64,000 nt of DNA from DASCNA01 sp036011305 (lineage in GTDB: Bacteria; Verrucomicrobiota; Lentisphaeria; Victivallales; GWF2-38-69). Below the pieces are notes generated by a model that saw nothing but the letters and a program-made list of their open reading frames with translations, did no database searches and was not told the origin of the DNA. Positions 36,357 to 45,428 of the stretch are shown here, piece after piece. A program made the translations under genes and the position numbers. How positions within the stretch are numbered: position 1 is the stretch's first letter; every line of letters starts with the position of its first letter. The stretch spans positions 3,338-67,337 of the forward strand of contig DASCNA010000168.1 of assembly GCA_036011305.1 (NCBI GenBank), read 5' to 3'.

Positions 36357-37718
36357 TTGTATATTCAAAAAAGAACTTTATATCTAATATTGATAATCGG
36401 TATTGCTGCAATTTCAGGAGTCTTATACGGATATGATCTTGGAATAATTACAGCAGCATTGCTTGTTATACCAAACGATATTCCAATGAGTCCGACCATG
36501 ATGGGGATTGTCGGTGGTTCGGTTTTGGCCGGTGGTGCAATAACAATTTTAGCTGCAGGACCTATCTCTGAAATAATCGGGCGTAAGAAAATGATTTTTA
36601 TAAGTTCTATTATTTTTCTTATTGGTGTTGTTTTTCTAGTCACAGCAACCAGCTTTATTGAAATAATATTAGGAAGGTTAATTCAGGGGATCGGTGTCGG
36701 TATTATCACTATTGTAGTTCCATTGTATTTAGCAGAGGTTCTTCCTAGTAATGTCAGGGGCAGGGGAATGTCCACTTTTCAATGGCTTCTTAAATTCGGT
36801 GTTTTCTTTGCCAGTATAGTAGGTTTATTTTATACAAAATCAGGTAATTGGCATATGATGTTTTTTACATCAGGGATACCTTGTGTAATTTTACTTTGCA
36901 CCTGTTTTATTCTTCCAGAGTCACCTCGATGGTTATTAAAGAAAGGGAGAAAAGATGAGGCTTTTAAAATATTGTTAAAGGTATGCCACTATGAAGAAGC
37001 TAAAGCGATAATCAGTTATGAGGACAATAATGATAAAGAGTGTAATAAATCAAGTTTAATAGCTACAATAAAAAGCCTGTTTAGAAGAGATTATATTAAA
37101 CCTGTATTCATTGTTTTATCAGTTGCTGTATTAAATCAGTTGATTGGCAACAACTCACTGGTCCCTTACAGTGGAATATTATTGAAAAAAGCCGGCCTCG
37201 GTTCTAACTATGTATCCATGATCGGCAGTTCAACTATGACCAGTTTAGGTATAATTTTTACTTTTGTCTGTATGTTGCTGATTGATAAACTTGGTCGTAA
37301 AAAAGTGTTATGCATAGGATTAAGTATTGTCGTTATTACTTTAGGTATTGCAGGTTTAGTATTTTTAGTTTTGCCTCCAGGTATTATCAGAGGCTGGATA
37401 GTATTAATTTCAATGCTGGGATTTGAAGCTGGTTATTCCGTTGGTCCCGGAGTAATTATCTGGTTGATTATCTCAGAACTTCTTCCAAATAACATACGCA
37501 GTGTGGGTATGAGTCTGGCACTGTTTTTGAACTCATTAGCATCAGCACTTCTGGCATCAGCATTCTTTTCTCTGGCGACTTATATTAATTATGCAGGTGT
37601 GTACTGGCTTTGTGGATTTTTTGCAATTCTCTACCTGTTGATTGCCGCTTTTTTACTTCCGGAAACAAAAAATAAAACTTTAGAGGAAATTGAAGAACAT
37701 TTTACAAATAAAACCTAA
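36357..37718 (+). CDS. MFS sugar porter (XylE/AraE type)
   Basis: 453 residues, 12 predicted spans, sugar porter family of the MFS. Family signatures are GVLYGYDLGIITAAL near residue 25, ISEIIGRKKM between spans 2 and 3, LIQGIGVGIITIVVPLYLAE (spans 4-5), PESPRWLLKKGR in the central loop, and the ending LLPETKNKTLEEIEEHF. These proteins take up hexoses or pentoses with protons. Translation likely starts at TTG 36357, after AGAGAGAAG. The binding-protein array begins 19 bases behind the stop, so porter and ABC system may be cotranscribed. Confidence 0.9.
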   Translation: MYIQKRTLYLILIIGIAAISGVLYGYDLGIITAALLVIPNDIPMSPTMMGIVGGSVLAGGAITILAAGPISEIIGRKKMIFISSIIFLIGVVFLVTATSFIEIILGRLIQGIGVGIITIVVPLYLAEVLPSNVRGRGMSTFQWLLKFGVFFASIVGLFYTKSGNWHMMFFTSGIPCVILLCTCFILPESPRWLLKKGRKDEAFKILLKVCHYEEAKAIISYEDNNDKECNKSSLIATIKSLFRRDYIKPVFIVLSVAVLNQLIGNNSLVPYSGILLKKAGLGSNYVSMIGSSTMTSLGIIFTFVCMLLIDKLGRKKVLCIGLSIVVITLGIAGLVFLVLPPGIIRGWIVLISMLGFEAGYSVGPGVIIWLIISELLPNNIRSVGMSLALFLNSLASALLASAFFSLATYINYAGVYWLCGFFAILYLLIAAFLLPETKNKTLEEIEEHFTNKT

Positions 37719-37737
37719 ATAAAAACTATAGAAAATA

Positions 37738-39057
37738 ATGAAATTACTGTTTTTAATAATTTTTTCAGCGGTTGTACTGGTTGTCTATAATATTTATATC
37801 AGAGGTGATTCCAGTGGTAGAGAAATAGAGTTTATAACTAATAGAACCGATTTAGTTCGCGGAACTCTGGGGCCGGATGGAAAAATTGATGCTTCTACAG
37901 CAGTTTACCCTAAACTTGCTAAAGAGTTTTTTCAAAAGACAGGAGTAAAAGTAAAGCTGACAGCCTATGTGGATTATAAAAGCTCAATCAGACAGAGGAT
38001 GGCCAGTAAGGACTACGGAGATGTGGTTATCAATGATGATTTCGAACCTGCAACTATTGAAACTTTTTACAAGCCGATCGGCACAAAACAAGAATTTAAA
38101 AATTACAGATTTATTGATGTTGATTCTATAGGAAATGAAGTTTACGGTCTTCCTGACGGCTACTCACTGTCAGGTGTTGTGTACAATAAAAAAGTTTTTG
38201 CAAGTGTCGGTTTTAATACTTTTCCTAAAACACTTTCACAGCTTCATGATGCATTTAAGAAAATAAAAACAGCTGGTAAAGTTCCGGTTATTATTAATAG
38301 GGGTGATATGTGGCCTATTTATTTTGTAGGTGACCTTTGCAACGAGTTTGCATGAGCTTCATGGGCTTCGGCTGTATTATGGAAAGAAAAAAATCCGTTC
38401 AGTAAAAACCAGCCGTTCGGCAGAGCTCTTCATGAAGTCGCTACATGGGTTCATAATGGATGGGTTGAGCCTGAATTTTTACCTAATTACTGGGAAAACT
38501 CAAAAACGGATATAGCTGAAGGAAAAGCTGGCATGATGGTTCTGGCTTCATGGGCTTATCCGCAGATTCAGGAAAGAACGAGTATTATCAAGGGTGCAGA
38601 ACCGGACGATATAGGATTTGCTCCTTTTCCAAAACTGGATACCCAAAAACATCAGTATATTTATGCCCAGAATTCAAAACCTCTTTTAATCAGCAATAGG
38701 ACTAAAAATTTCGAGGCTGCAAAAGCATGGATTGAATTTCTAATTGACAGTAATTATTCTGAAAAGCAGGGATTTCTGCCTATAAAGAGAAGCGAACACA
38801 CCAGCAATAAAATTTTAGACCATATTGTCAGAGAAATTGATCAGGGCAAACTGGTGATGTTAAATCCTCTGCCTCTTATCAGCGATTACAAGATGCCAAG
38901 AACCAACAATATGTTAAAAGATATGAATATATTTAGTGATTTGAAGTATATAGGAAACCCTCTGGATAAAGCCAGAATATCCATGGAAGCATATAATAAC
39001 TATATAAACCAGTTAAACCGCCAATGGGAAAAGTTACGAAAACAGCTTGAGTATTAA
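37738..39057 (+). pseudogene. Sugar-binding protein 1 of a tandem triplet, interrupted by an in-frame TGA
   Basis: An uninterrupted frame of 439 codons except for TGA at 38353-38355. Both sides match the intact third copy at 40496 (NRTDLVRGTLGPDGK; TWVHNGWVEPEFL; YPQIQERTSIIKGAEPDDIG; DKARISMEAYNNYINQLNRQ). In a gapless 35-column comparison across the interruption, TGA stands where the third copy has Gly (FDGKASS), so one base change GGA to TGA is enough. The frame behind the stop is still clean, so the damage is recent or the codon is read through at some level. The N-terminus is a single uncleaved-looking membrane helix without a lipobox. Confidence 0.85.
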
Positions 39058-39145
39058 GTAACTCTATTTCGGTTTATTTGATATTAAATATCTAAAAATT
39101 GCAGCCGCTAAGTTCTAGAGCAAATGAGATAACAGGATTCACTTT

Positions 39146-40483
39146 ATGAAAATATTATTATTGATTATAGCTTCTGTTTTAGTGTTAGTTTTTTATGAAT
39201 ATTTTAACGGAGGTTTTTCCTCCAAAAATGAAATTGAGTTTTTAACAAACAGAACTGATTTTATACATGGTTCTCAAACTGCTTCAGGCGCTAAAAACCC
39301 TAAAACAGCTTATTTTGCTATTCTTGCCAAGAAATTTAAGAAAGAAACTGGCGTAACTATAAAATTGACAGGATATTCAAATTATCCTGAGGCAATGAAA
39401 AGAAGGCTGGCAAGTCAGAAATACGGAGATGTAATTACACTGCCAGATAATAATTTTGAGCCCGACACAATTACTACTTTTTTTAGGCCGTTGTGAACGA
39501 TAAAACAGTTATCTAATTTTAACTTTCTGAATAACTGTGCTGTAGGGAATAAAGTTTATGGACTTTCAGGGACATATTATTTATCAGGTATCGTTTATAA
39601 TAAAAAGGTCTTCGCTGTAGTTGGATATAAAGAGTTTCCTAAAACACTTTCACAACTCCATGATGCTTTTAGAAAAATAAAAGCTGAAGGCAAGACTCCT
39701 GTAATTCTTAATAGAGGTGCAAGCTGGCCGTTAGGATGGATAAAAACTTTTTCTGATAATTTTGAAGGCAAAGCCTCTTCATTTAATAAAATGTGGATGT
39801 ATAAAAATCCATTTAACAAAGATTATCCTGTTGGAAGAGCCATATATGAGACTGCGCTATGGGTACATAACGGATGGACTGAACCGGAGTTCCTGCAAGA
39901 TTGGTGGGGTGAATCAATTACTCAGATTGCAGAGGGTAATGCAGGGATGATGATGATCGGTTCCTGGGCCCTCCCGCAAGTTCAGGAACGGACTTTAATT
40001 ATTAAAGGGGCTAAACCTGATGATATTGGTTTTGCTCCTATTCCACAAACTTCTACTAATCTTAAAACTTATATCCTGGCAGGTGCAGGTAATCCAATGG
40101 TAGTTAGTAAGAAAAGCAAAAACTTTAAAGCTGACAAAGAATGGATACTGGCCATAATAAACAGTGGGATATATGCAAAGCAGGGCGGGCTCCCAATTAA
40201 TAAAAAAGACAAGAACATCAACGAAGAGTTTATTCCGGTTTTAAATGAAGTGAAGAAAGGTAAACTGATAAGGCTTAATGACCCTGCAATTACTAAATAT
40301 GATGGATTTAGAACTGTTATTTTACTAAAAGACATGAATGTATATGCCAATTATAAATATATAGGAGGTGCTCTTGATAAAGCGAGAATATCTATGAAGG
40401 CATATGACAATTATATTAAAAAACTGAATAGACAGTGGAATCAGGCTAGAAAGCAGGCGGGTTATGATAAAACTGTCAAATAG
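39146..40483 (+). pseudogene. Sugar-binding protein 2 of a tandem triplet, interrupted by an in-frame TGA
   Basis: 446 codons with a single internal stop, TGA at 39494-39496 (PL-stop-TIKQ); copy 3 has PLGTKKQ, so again Gly became a stop by GGA to TGA. The rest is very close to copy 3 (KKFKKETGVTIKLTGYS; LASQKYGDVITLPDNNFEPD; ALWVHNGWTEPEFL; IGFAPIPQTSTN). It ends at TAG, 12 bases before copy 3. As for copy 1, the part downstream is still a clean reading frame. An ATG at 39791 in the same frame could start only a piece lacking the N-terminal lobe. Confidence 0.87.
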
Positions 40484-40495
40484 GGTATTGACTGT

Positions 40496-41836
40496 ATGAA
40501 ACTACTTTTTTTGATAATTATTTCAATTATTGTTTTAGCTTTATATATTTATTTTAACGGCGGTATATCATCAGGAAATGAGATCGAATTTCTGACCAAC
40601 AGAACGGATTTTATACATGGCAGTCAGACAGTATCAGGCGCTAAAAATCCTGAAACTGCTTATTTTACCATACTTGCAGAAAAATTTAAAAAAAAGACCG
40701 GGATTACAGTTAAACTGACCGGATATTCAGATTATACAGTTGCTATGAAGAGAAGGCTTGCAAGTCAGAAATACGGAGATGTTATAACACTCCCCGACAG
40801 TAATTTTAATCCTGCTACAATTACAACTTTTTTTAAACCTCTTGGCACTAAAAAGCAGCTATCTAACTTCTATTTTCTGAATAACTGTGCTGTAGGTGAT
40901 AAGGTATATGGACTTTCAGAAGCATACTATTTTTCCGCAATCGTTTATAATAAAAAAGTTTTTGCCAGTGTCGGGTATAAAACTTTTCCTAAAACTCTTG
41001 AACAACTGCATGATGCTTTTAGGAAAATAAAAGCAGAAGGGAAGATCCCAGTTATTCTTAACAGAGGTGCTAACTGGCCTTTGGGCCGGATAAAAATTTT
41101 CTCTGATAATTTTGACGGCAAAGCCTCCTCGTTTAATAAAATGTGGATGCATAATAACCCGTTCAGTAGAGACTATCCGATAGGAAGAGCTATATATGAA
41201 ACTGCCTTATGGGTACATAACGGGTGGACAGAACCTGAATTTCTTCATAACTGCTGGGATGAATCTATTACTCAGATAGCTGAAGGAAGTGCCGGAATGA
41301 TTATGATAGGAACCTGGGCTCTTCCGCAGGTGCAGGAAAGAACACTGCTTATCAAAGGAGCCGAACCTGATGACATTGGTTTTGCGCCTATACCGCAGAC
41401 TTCTCCAAAGCTTGGAACCTATATCCTTGCCGGAGCAGGTAATCCAATGGTAATAAGCAAAAAAACTAAAAACTTTAAGGCCTGCAAAGAGTGGATATAT
41501 GCTATTATAAACAGTGGAATATTTGCGAACCAGGGAGGTCTTCCGATTAATAGGGATAATAAAAAAATCAACAAAGAATTTATTTATATTTTTAATGAAA
41601 TTCATACCGGAAAATTGATAAGACTTAATGATCCTCCTATAACTGAATATGACGGTTTTAGAACCGTTACTCTGTTAAAGGATATGAATGTATATACCAA
41701 TTTTAAATATATTGGAAATGCTCTTGATAAAGCGAGAATATCCATGGAGGCATATGAAAATTATGTAAACAAACTCAATAGAGAGTTTAATGAAGCAAAA
41801 ACCAACAGAGGATATACAAATAATGATAAAATGTAA
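40496..41836 (+). CDS. ABC sugar-binding protein, intact third copy
   Basis: 446 residues, family 1 extracytoplasmic binding protein. N-terminal helix MKLLFLIIISIIVLALYIYF with no lipobox and no clear cleavage site, so it may be membrane-anchored by an uncleaved signal. Features: EIEFLTNRTDFIHGSQ at the start of lobe 1, LASQKYGDVITLPDSNF, YGLSEAYYFSAIVYNKKVF, and GAGNPMVISKKTKNFKACKE in the C-terminal lobe. It is the only one of three tandem copies without a stop codon and is followed by two permease genes, so it is probably the working receptor of this importer. No ATPase gene is in the cluster. Confidence 0.92.
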   Translation: MKLLFLIIISIIVLALYIYFNGGISSGNEIEFLTNRTDFIHGSQTVSGAKNPETAYFTILAEKFKKKTGITVKLTGYSDYTVAMKRRLASQKYGDVITLPDSNFNPATITTFFKPLGTKKQLSNFYFLNNCAVGDKVYGLSEAYYFSAIVYNKKVFASVGYKTFPKTLEQLHDAFRKIKAEGKIPVILNRGANWPLGRIKIFSDNFDGKASSFNKMWMHNNPFSRDYPIGRAIYETALWVHNGWTEPEFLHNCWDESITQIAEGSAGMIMIGTWALPQVQERTLLIKGAEPDDIGFAPIPQTSPKLGTYILAGAGNPMVISKKTKNFKACKEWIYAIINSGIFANQGGLPINRDNKKINKEFIYIFNEIHTGKLIRLNDPPITEYDGFRTVTLLKDMNVYTNFKYIGNALDKARISMEAYENYVNKLNREFNEAKTNRGYTNNDKM

Positions 41837-41985
41837 ATTATTAATGGTTAACGATAATTAGGGCTAAAAGTTAAAATATTACGTTTTAGTATAAGAGGTT
41901 TCGTATTCAGTCTCTTGAAAAAAATAAATACTTTAGATAAATATCCAATTAACAATTTATAATTAACCATTAACAATTAATTAAT
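41836..41985. repeat. Intergenic inverted-repeat element, copy A
   Basis: The gap between binding protein and permease is bounded by two halves of an imperfect inverted repeat: AATTATTAATGGTTAACGAT near 41837 and TATAATTAACCATTAACAAT near 41959. The same A/T-rich words recur at 45214-45253 and 50434-50492. The second half directly precedes the permease ribosome site. The type is uncertain: a small mobile-like repeat or an RNA hairpin at operon borders. Confidence 0.5.
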
Positions 41986-41997
41986 ATGGGGAGTAAT

Positions 41998-42873
41998 ATG
42001 TTTTCAAAATTAAGTTATAAAAGCCAGAGAAAAATGGTGATAATTTCATTTCTGGCAATTCCGTTTTTTCTGCTTTTATTGTTTACGTACTGGCCTACGA
42101 TATTAATGTTTTATTACAGTTTTACTGATTGGAACGGATTTAGTCCTATATGCCATATGATTGGTATTGATAATTATATAACTATTTTTACTACATCAAT
42201 GTACTGGAAACTGTTTGAAAACAGTTTGTATTATTTAGTCAGCGGTATTCTTCAGATAACATTTGCCTTTCTTTTAGCAGTATTATTGAATTCTAAAGTT
42301 AGATTCAAAAACGTGTTTAAAGGAATAATTGTGTTTCCTTATTTGCTAAATGGTGTTGCCATATCATTAATTTTTATCGCTTTTTTCAAGTTTAACGGAA
42401 CATTTAACTCTATACTGGATATGGTAGGTTTGAATGCATGGGCTAAGTTCTGGATCACTGATGCCAATATAGCAAATTATTCATTGGCTTTTACTGCTTT
42501 CTGGAGATATTTCGGTTTCAATTTTATCCTTTTTTTAGGAGCTATGCAGAGCATCCCGGGAGAACTTTTCGAAGCGGCTAAAATTGACGGTGCATCTGCA
42601 TGGCAGGAAGCTAAATATATAATAATACCCTCTATAAAAAGAATTATTGAAATCAACCTGATCCTTACTATTGCGGGAGCTATTAAAGTGTTTGAAATAC
42701 CATATATAATGACAGGCGGAGCGAACGGCACAAATACTTTTGTTGTTGAGACTATGCAGACAGCTTTCGGAAGCAATAGGGTAGGTTTGGCATCAGCTAT
42801 GGCTGTGATAGTTCTTATTATTGTATTGATTGTCACAGTTATTCAAAGGAAGTTTTTAAAGGAGGATATATAA
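41998..42873 (+). CDS. ABC sugar transporter permease, MalF/UgpA type
   Basis: About 291 residues with six predicted spans, the first of two binding-protein-dependent permease subunits. The first helix (AIPFFLLLLFTYWPTILMF) and the motif YYSFTDWNGF are typical of MalF/UgpA-like sugar permeases. The EAA loop that touches the ATPase is ELFEAAKIDGASAWQEAKYI, with I-P following. I prefer ATG 41998 because GGGGAG at 41988-41993 is a ribosome site; ATG 41986 overlaps it. The second permease begins directly at the stop (42874). Confidence 0.92.
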   Translation: MFSKLSYKSQRKMVIISFLAIPFFLLLLFTYWPTILMFYYSFTDWNGFSPICHMIGIDNYITIFTTSMYWKLFENSLYYLVSGILQITFAFLLAVLLNSKVRFKNVFKGIIVFPYLLNGVAISLIFIAFFKFNGTFNSILDMVGLNAWAKFWITDANIANYSLAFTAFWRYFGFNFILFLGAMQSIPGELFEAAKIDGASAWQEAKYIIIPSIKRIIEINLILTIAGAIKVFEIPYIMTGGANGTNTFVVETMQTAFGSNRVGLASAMAVIVLIIVLIVTVIQRKFLKEDI

Positions 42874-43710
42874 ATGTCTAATTCTAAAAAATATATCGCC
42901 AAGACAGTAAAATATGCTATCCTTATTTTTACTGCGATACTTGTTATACTGCCGATACTAGTTGTCCTATTCGGAGCACTTAAAACTCAGTCTCAATATG
43001 CTACAACAAATATTATCACCCCTCCTACCGACTGGTTTAATTTTCAGAATTTTAAAATAGCATTTGTGGAAGGTAAAATGTGGATCGGTTTAATGAATAC
43101 ATCTGTACTGCTTCTTGTATCTTTAACTTTTTCTACATTGTTCGGTGCTATGGTTGCCTATGTATTGCAAAGATTTAAATTTTTTGGTAGGGATCTGATT
43201 TTTAATCTTTTTATAGTTGCTATCCTTGTACCTTCAATTACTCTGCAGGTTACTATTTTTCAGGTGATAAGCAATCTCGGACTTTATAATACTATTTATT
43301 CAGCACTAATTCTTTATGTTGGAACAGATGTAATTTCCATATATATTTTTATGCAGTTTTTAACCTCAATACCAAAAGCAATTGATGAATCTGGTATAAT
43401 TGACGGAGCATCATACTTTACGATTTTCTTTAAGTTGATTTTTCCTTTACTGAAGCCTGCAATAGTTACTGTAGTTATCATTAAAGGAATCGGGATTTAT
43501 AACGACTTTTATGTTCCTTTGCTGTATATGCCGGCACAGAGGTTAAAAACTCTTTCTACATCACTATATAGTTTTATCGGGCCATACGGAAGTTCCTGGC
43601 AGATAATTTGTGCAGGTGTAATCCTGATTATAATTCCGTCATTGATCGTTTTTATCTGTCTTCAAAAATATATCTATAATGGATTTGTTTCAGGATCTGT
43701 AAAATCGTAA
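42874..43710 (+). CDS. ABC sugar transporter permease, MalG/UgpE type
   Basis: 278 residues, six spans, the partner of the upstream permease. The EAA motif is AIDESGIIDGASYFTIFFKL (Glu replaced in part, as in many CUT1 systems), followed by FPLLKPAIVTV. The periplasmic start shows LFGALKTQSQYA and the family word IYNDFYVPLLYMP. A ribosome site AAAGGAGG lies in the end of the first permease gene. Two bases separate it from the DUF624-like gene. The missing ATPase is presumably a shared MsmK/UgpC-like subunit elsewhere (inference). Confidence 0.92.
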   Translation: MSNSKKYIAKTVKYAILIFTAILVILPILVVLFGALKTQSQYATTNIITPPTDWFNFQNFKIAFVEGKMWIGLMNTSVLLLVSLTFSTLFGAMVAYVLQRFKFFGRDLIFNLFIVAILVPSITLQVTIFQVISNLGLYNTIYSALILYVGTDVISIYIFMQFLTSIPKAIDESGIIDGASYFTIFFKLIFPLLKPAIVTVVIIKGIGIYNDFYVPLLYMPAQRLKTLSTSLYSFIGPYGSSWQIICAGVILIIIPSLIVFICLQKYIYNGFVSGSVKS

Positions 43711-43712
43711 TT

Positions 43713-44342
43713 ATGATTAATACTCTGGATCATATCTTCAAATTTATTTTTCTGTCATTTACATTGTCCTGCTTGTGGACTATTTCTGTAGTTTGCGGTC
43801 TGGGGGTTCTGTCATTTATACCTGCTACAGCAGTGCTTATGAAAATTGAATATTTATATGTATCTGATAACCTGAACATTTCAGAATCAATAGTTAAACT
43901 TTTTTTCATTGAATTTTTCCGAAATTTTAGATCGATGTTTAAATATAACGTTTTATTTGTGATTTTAATTATCCTAATAATAAACATAAAACTTATTCAC
44001 AATTATTCTTTCTATGGATTTAACCTGATTTTTAATGCTGTATACCTTTATCTCCTGATATTTTTTATGACTTATATCGGATATTTTTCCTTTTATTTGA
44101 CTTTTATGAATGATGGATTTAAGAATAATATTAAAAATTCATTTATTTTTATGTTTACAAAAATAGGTTTTTTTCTTGCTGCCATATTTCTTAATTTTTT
44201 CCTTGCACTGTTATTTTACTATTCAGTAATTTGGATTTTGCTTTTTGGAATTAGTATATATGCATATATATTTGTTCTTATTAATAAAAATACATTAGAT
44301 AAATTAATTTACTGTGTGGAGCAAGGGAAAAATGAAAACTGA
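43713..44342 (+). CDS. DUF624/YesL-like membrane protein
   Basis: 209 residues, five or six predicted spans. The N-terminal region FKFIFLSFTLSCLWTISVVC is like that of YesL/DUF624 proteins, small membrane proteins often encoded beside CUT1 sugar transporters; their role is not known. Its position directly behind two permease genes agrees. It ends in TGA at 44340-44342 and overlaps the start of the next gene by 11 bases, so translation of the PHP gene is coupled to it. Confidence 0.75.
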   Translation: MINTLDHIFKFIFLSFTLSCLWTISVVCGLGVLSFIPATAVLMKIEYLYVSDNLNISESIVKLFFIEFFRNFRSMFKYNVLFVILIILIINIKLIHNYSFYGFNLIFNAVYLYLLIFFMTYIGYFSFYLTFMNDGFKNNIKNSFIFMFTKIGFFLAAIFLNFFLALLFYYSVIWILLFGISIYAYIFVLINKNTLDKLIYCVEQGKNEN

Positions 44343-45222
44343 AAAAATATTTAGATATAATACAAAAAATGTATGGTTCAAAGGAAATACGCATATTCAT
44401 TCAACTGCTTCAGATGGGGGAAAAACTATTCCTGAGTTGGATGAAATGTATTATTCAGAAGGGTATGATTTCCTTTTTGCAACTGATCACTGGGTTTGTT
44501 CTAATGTTGATGAATATAAAAATCAAACAAAACTTTTATGGCTTGATGGTGTAGAAATAGACAGTGAAGAACATGGTGAGCCGTTTTACCACATAGTTTG
44601 TTTGGGAAGGCTGAAAGGTGTCAGCCCTGATTTAGATATAAAAGAGAATATAAAAATAGTAAAGAGTCAAAATGGATTTGTTATAATGGCACATCCTCAC
44701 TGGTGTGGAAATTCCACAGAAGATACACAGAAAATTGATTTTGACGGTGTTGAAATTTATAATCAGGTCTGTCATCTGATTAATGGTAAAAGTTACGGAG
44801 GTGTTCACTGGGATTATATGCTGATGAGAAATCAGAATATCTTAGCTTTTGCCGCAGATGATGCTCATATAGATAATGATGAACCTTCCTGGAATGGGGG
44901 ATGGATAAAAGTAAACTGTGAATCATTGACTGAAGAAAATGTTATGAATTCCATTAGAAACGGTAACTTTTTTGCTTCTACCGGTCCGGACTTTCTGGAT
45001 ATTAGTTATAGTGATGGGAAATTATTTTTAAAAACTTCACAGGTTACTGATGTTCGCCTTGTCGGGCCGAGTTACAGGCATGTAATTAACAGTACAGTAC
45101 TTTCTGGCAGGGAATATACTGAATGTGAAATAGATGTTCCTTCAGATTGGACATATTACTATTTGGAAATAGAAGATTCTAAAGGTAAAAAAGCCTGGAC
45201 TAATAATCTATTTAATTGTTAA
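44332..45222 (+). CDS. PHP-domain protein of the sugar cluster
   Basis: 296 residues. The PHP metal motifs are visible: KGNTHIHSTASDGGK near residue 19, FLFATDHWVC, IMAHPHWCG in the middle, and LAFAADDAHIDND. The first residues put the domain at the very start, and a small beta domain of about 80 residues follows (SYSDGKLFLKTSQVTDVRLV on). PHP proteins are phosphoesterases; here the last gene of the uptake operon. ATG 44332 is preceded by AAGGG and overlaps the DUF624-like gene. A decayed piece of this gene (TSQVTD part) lies at 46485-46574. Confidence 0.85.
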   Translation: MKTEKIFRYNTKNVWFKGNTHIHSTASDGGKTIPELDEMYYSEGYDFLFATDHWVCSNVDEYKNQTKLLWLDGVEIDSEEHGEPFYHIVCLGRLKGVSPDLDIKENIKIVKSQNGFVIMAHPHWCGNSTEDTQKIDFDGVEIYNQVCHLINGKSYGGVHWDYMLMRNQNILAFAADDAHIDNDEPSWNGGWIKVNCESLTEENVMNSIRNGNFFASTGPDFLDISYSDGKLFLKTSQVTDVRLVGPSYRHVINSTVLSGREYTECEIDVPSDWTYYYLEIEDSKGKKAWTNNLFNC

Positions 45223-45253
45223 TTATAAATTATTAATGGGTAATGATTAATTG
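45214..45253. repeat. Intergenic A/T repeat element, copy B
   Basis: AATTGTTAATTATAAATTAT followed by TAATGGGTAATGATTAATTG. Its reverse complement holds the word AATCATTA-CCATTAATAATT that is also found in copies A (41836-41985) and C (50434-50492). It overlaps the last codon of the PHP gene. Confidence 0.5.
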
Positions 45254-45428
45254 CCATCAGGTATTATTTTAAGGATATTTCTTTCTTCTTTTGCTGCAAA
45301 AAGATATGATTTTTATTTTTGAACTGCCATGGTGTTATTTTAAATAATTGATACTTATTTCCATTAACTTATAATATTTTTTTTTGACTAGAGAATAAGA
45401 TTTTAAATTATATTAAAGGAAACTATAA

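Noticed and set aside
38353..38355. Selenocysteine at the internal TGA codons
   Set aside because: The intact copy has Gly, not Cys, at these places, the protein is a sugar receptor with no redox role, and no SECIS-like hairpin stood out behind the codons.
38353..39496. UGA read as glycine (as in SR1/Gracilibacteria) because both internal TGA codons stand at Gly positions
   Set aside because: TGA ends several intact genes here: 26337-26339, 27673-27675 (minus), 44340-44342, 55172-55174, 58055-58057, 62088-62090 and 63438-63440 (minus). At 55172 readthrough would fuse the ADP-ribosylglycohydrolase to NagB. GGA to TGA point mutations in redundant copies explain it.
42477..42836. 119-codon open frame on the minus strand inside the first permease gene
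   Set aside because: It lies wholly within a gene with clear family motifs, has no ribosome site and a low-complexity Ile/Ala-rich product: a shadow frame.
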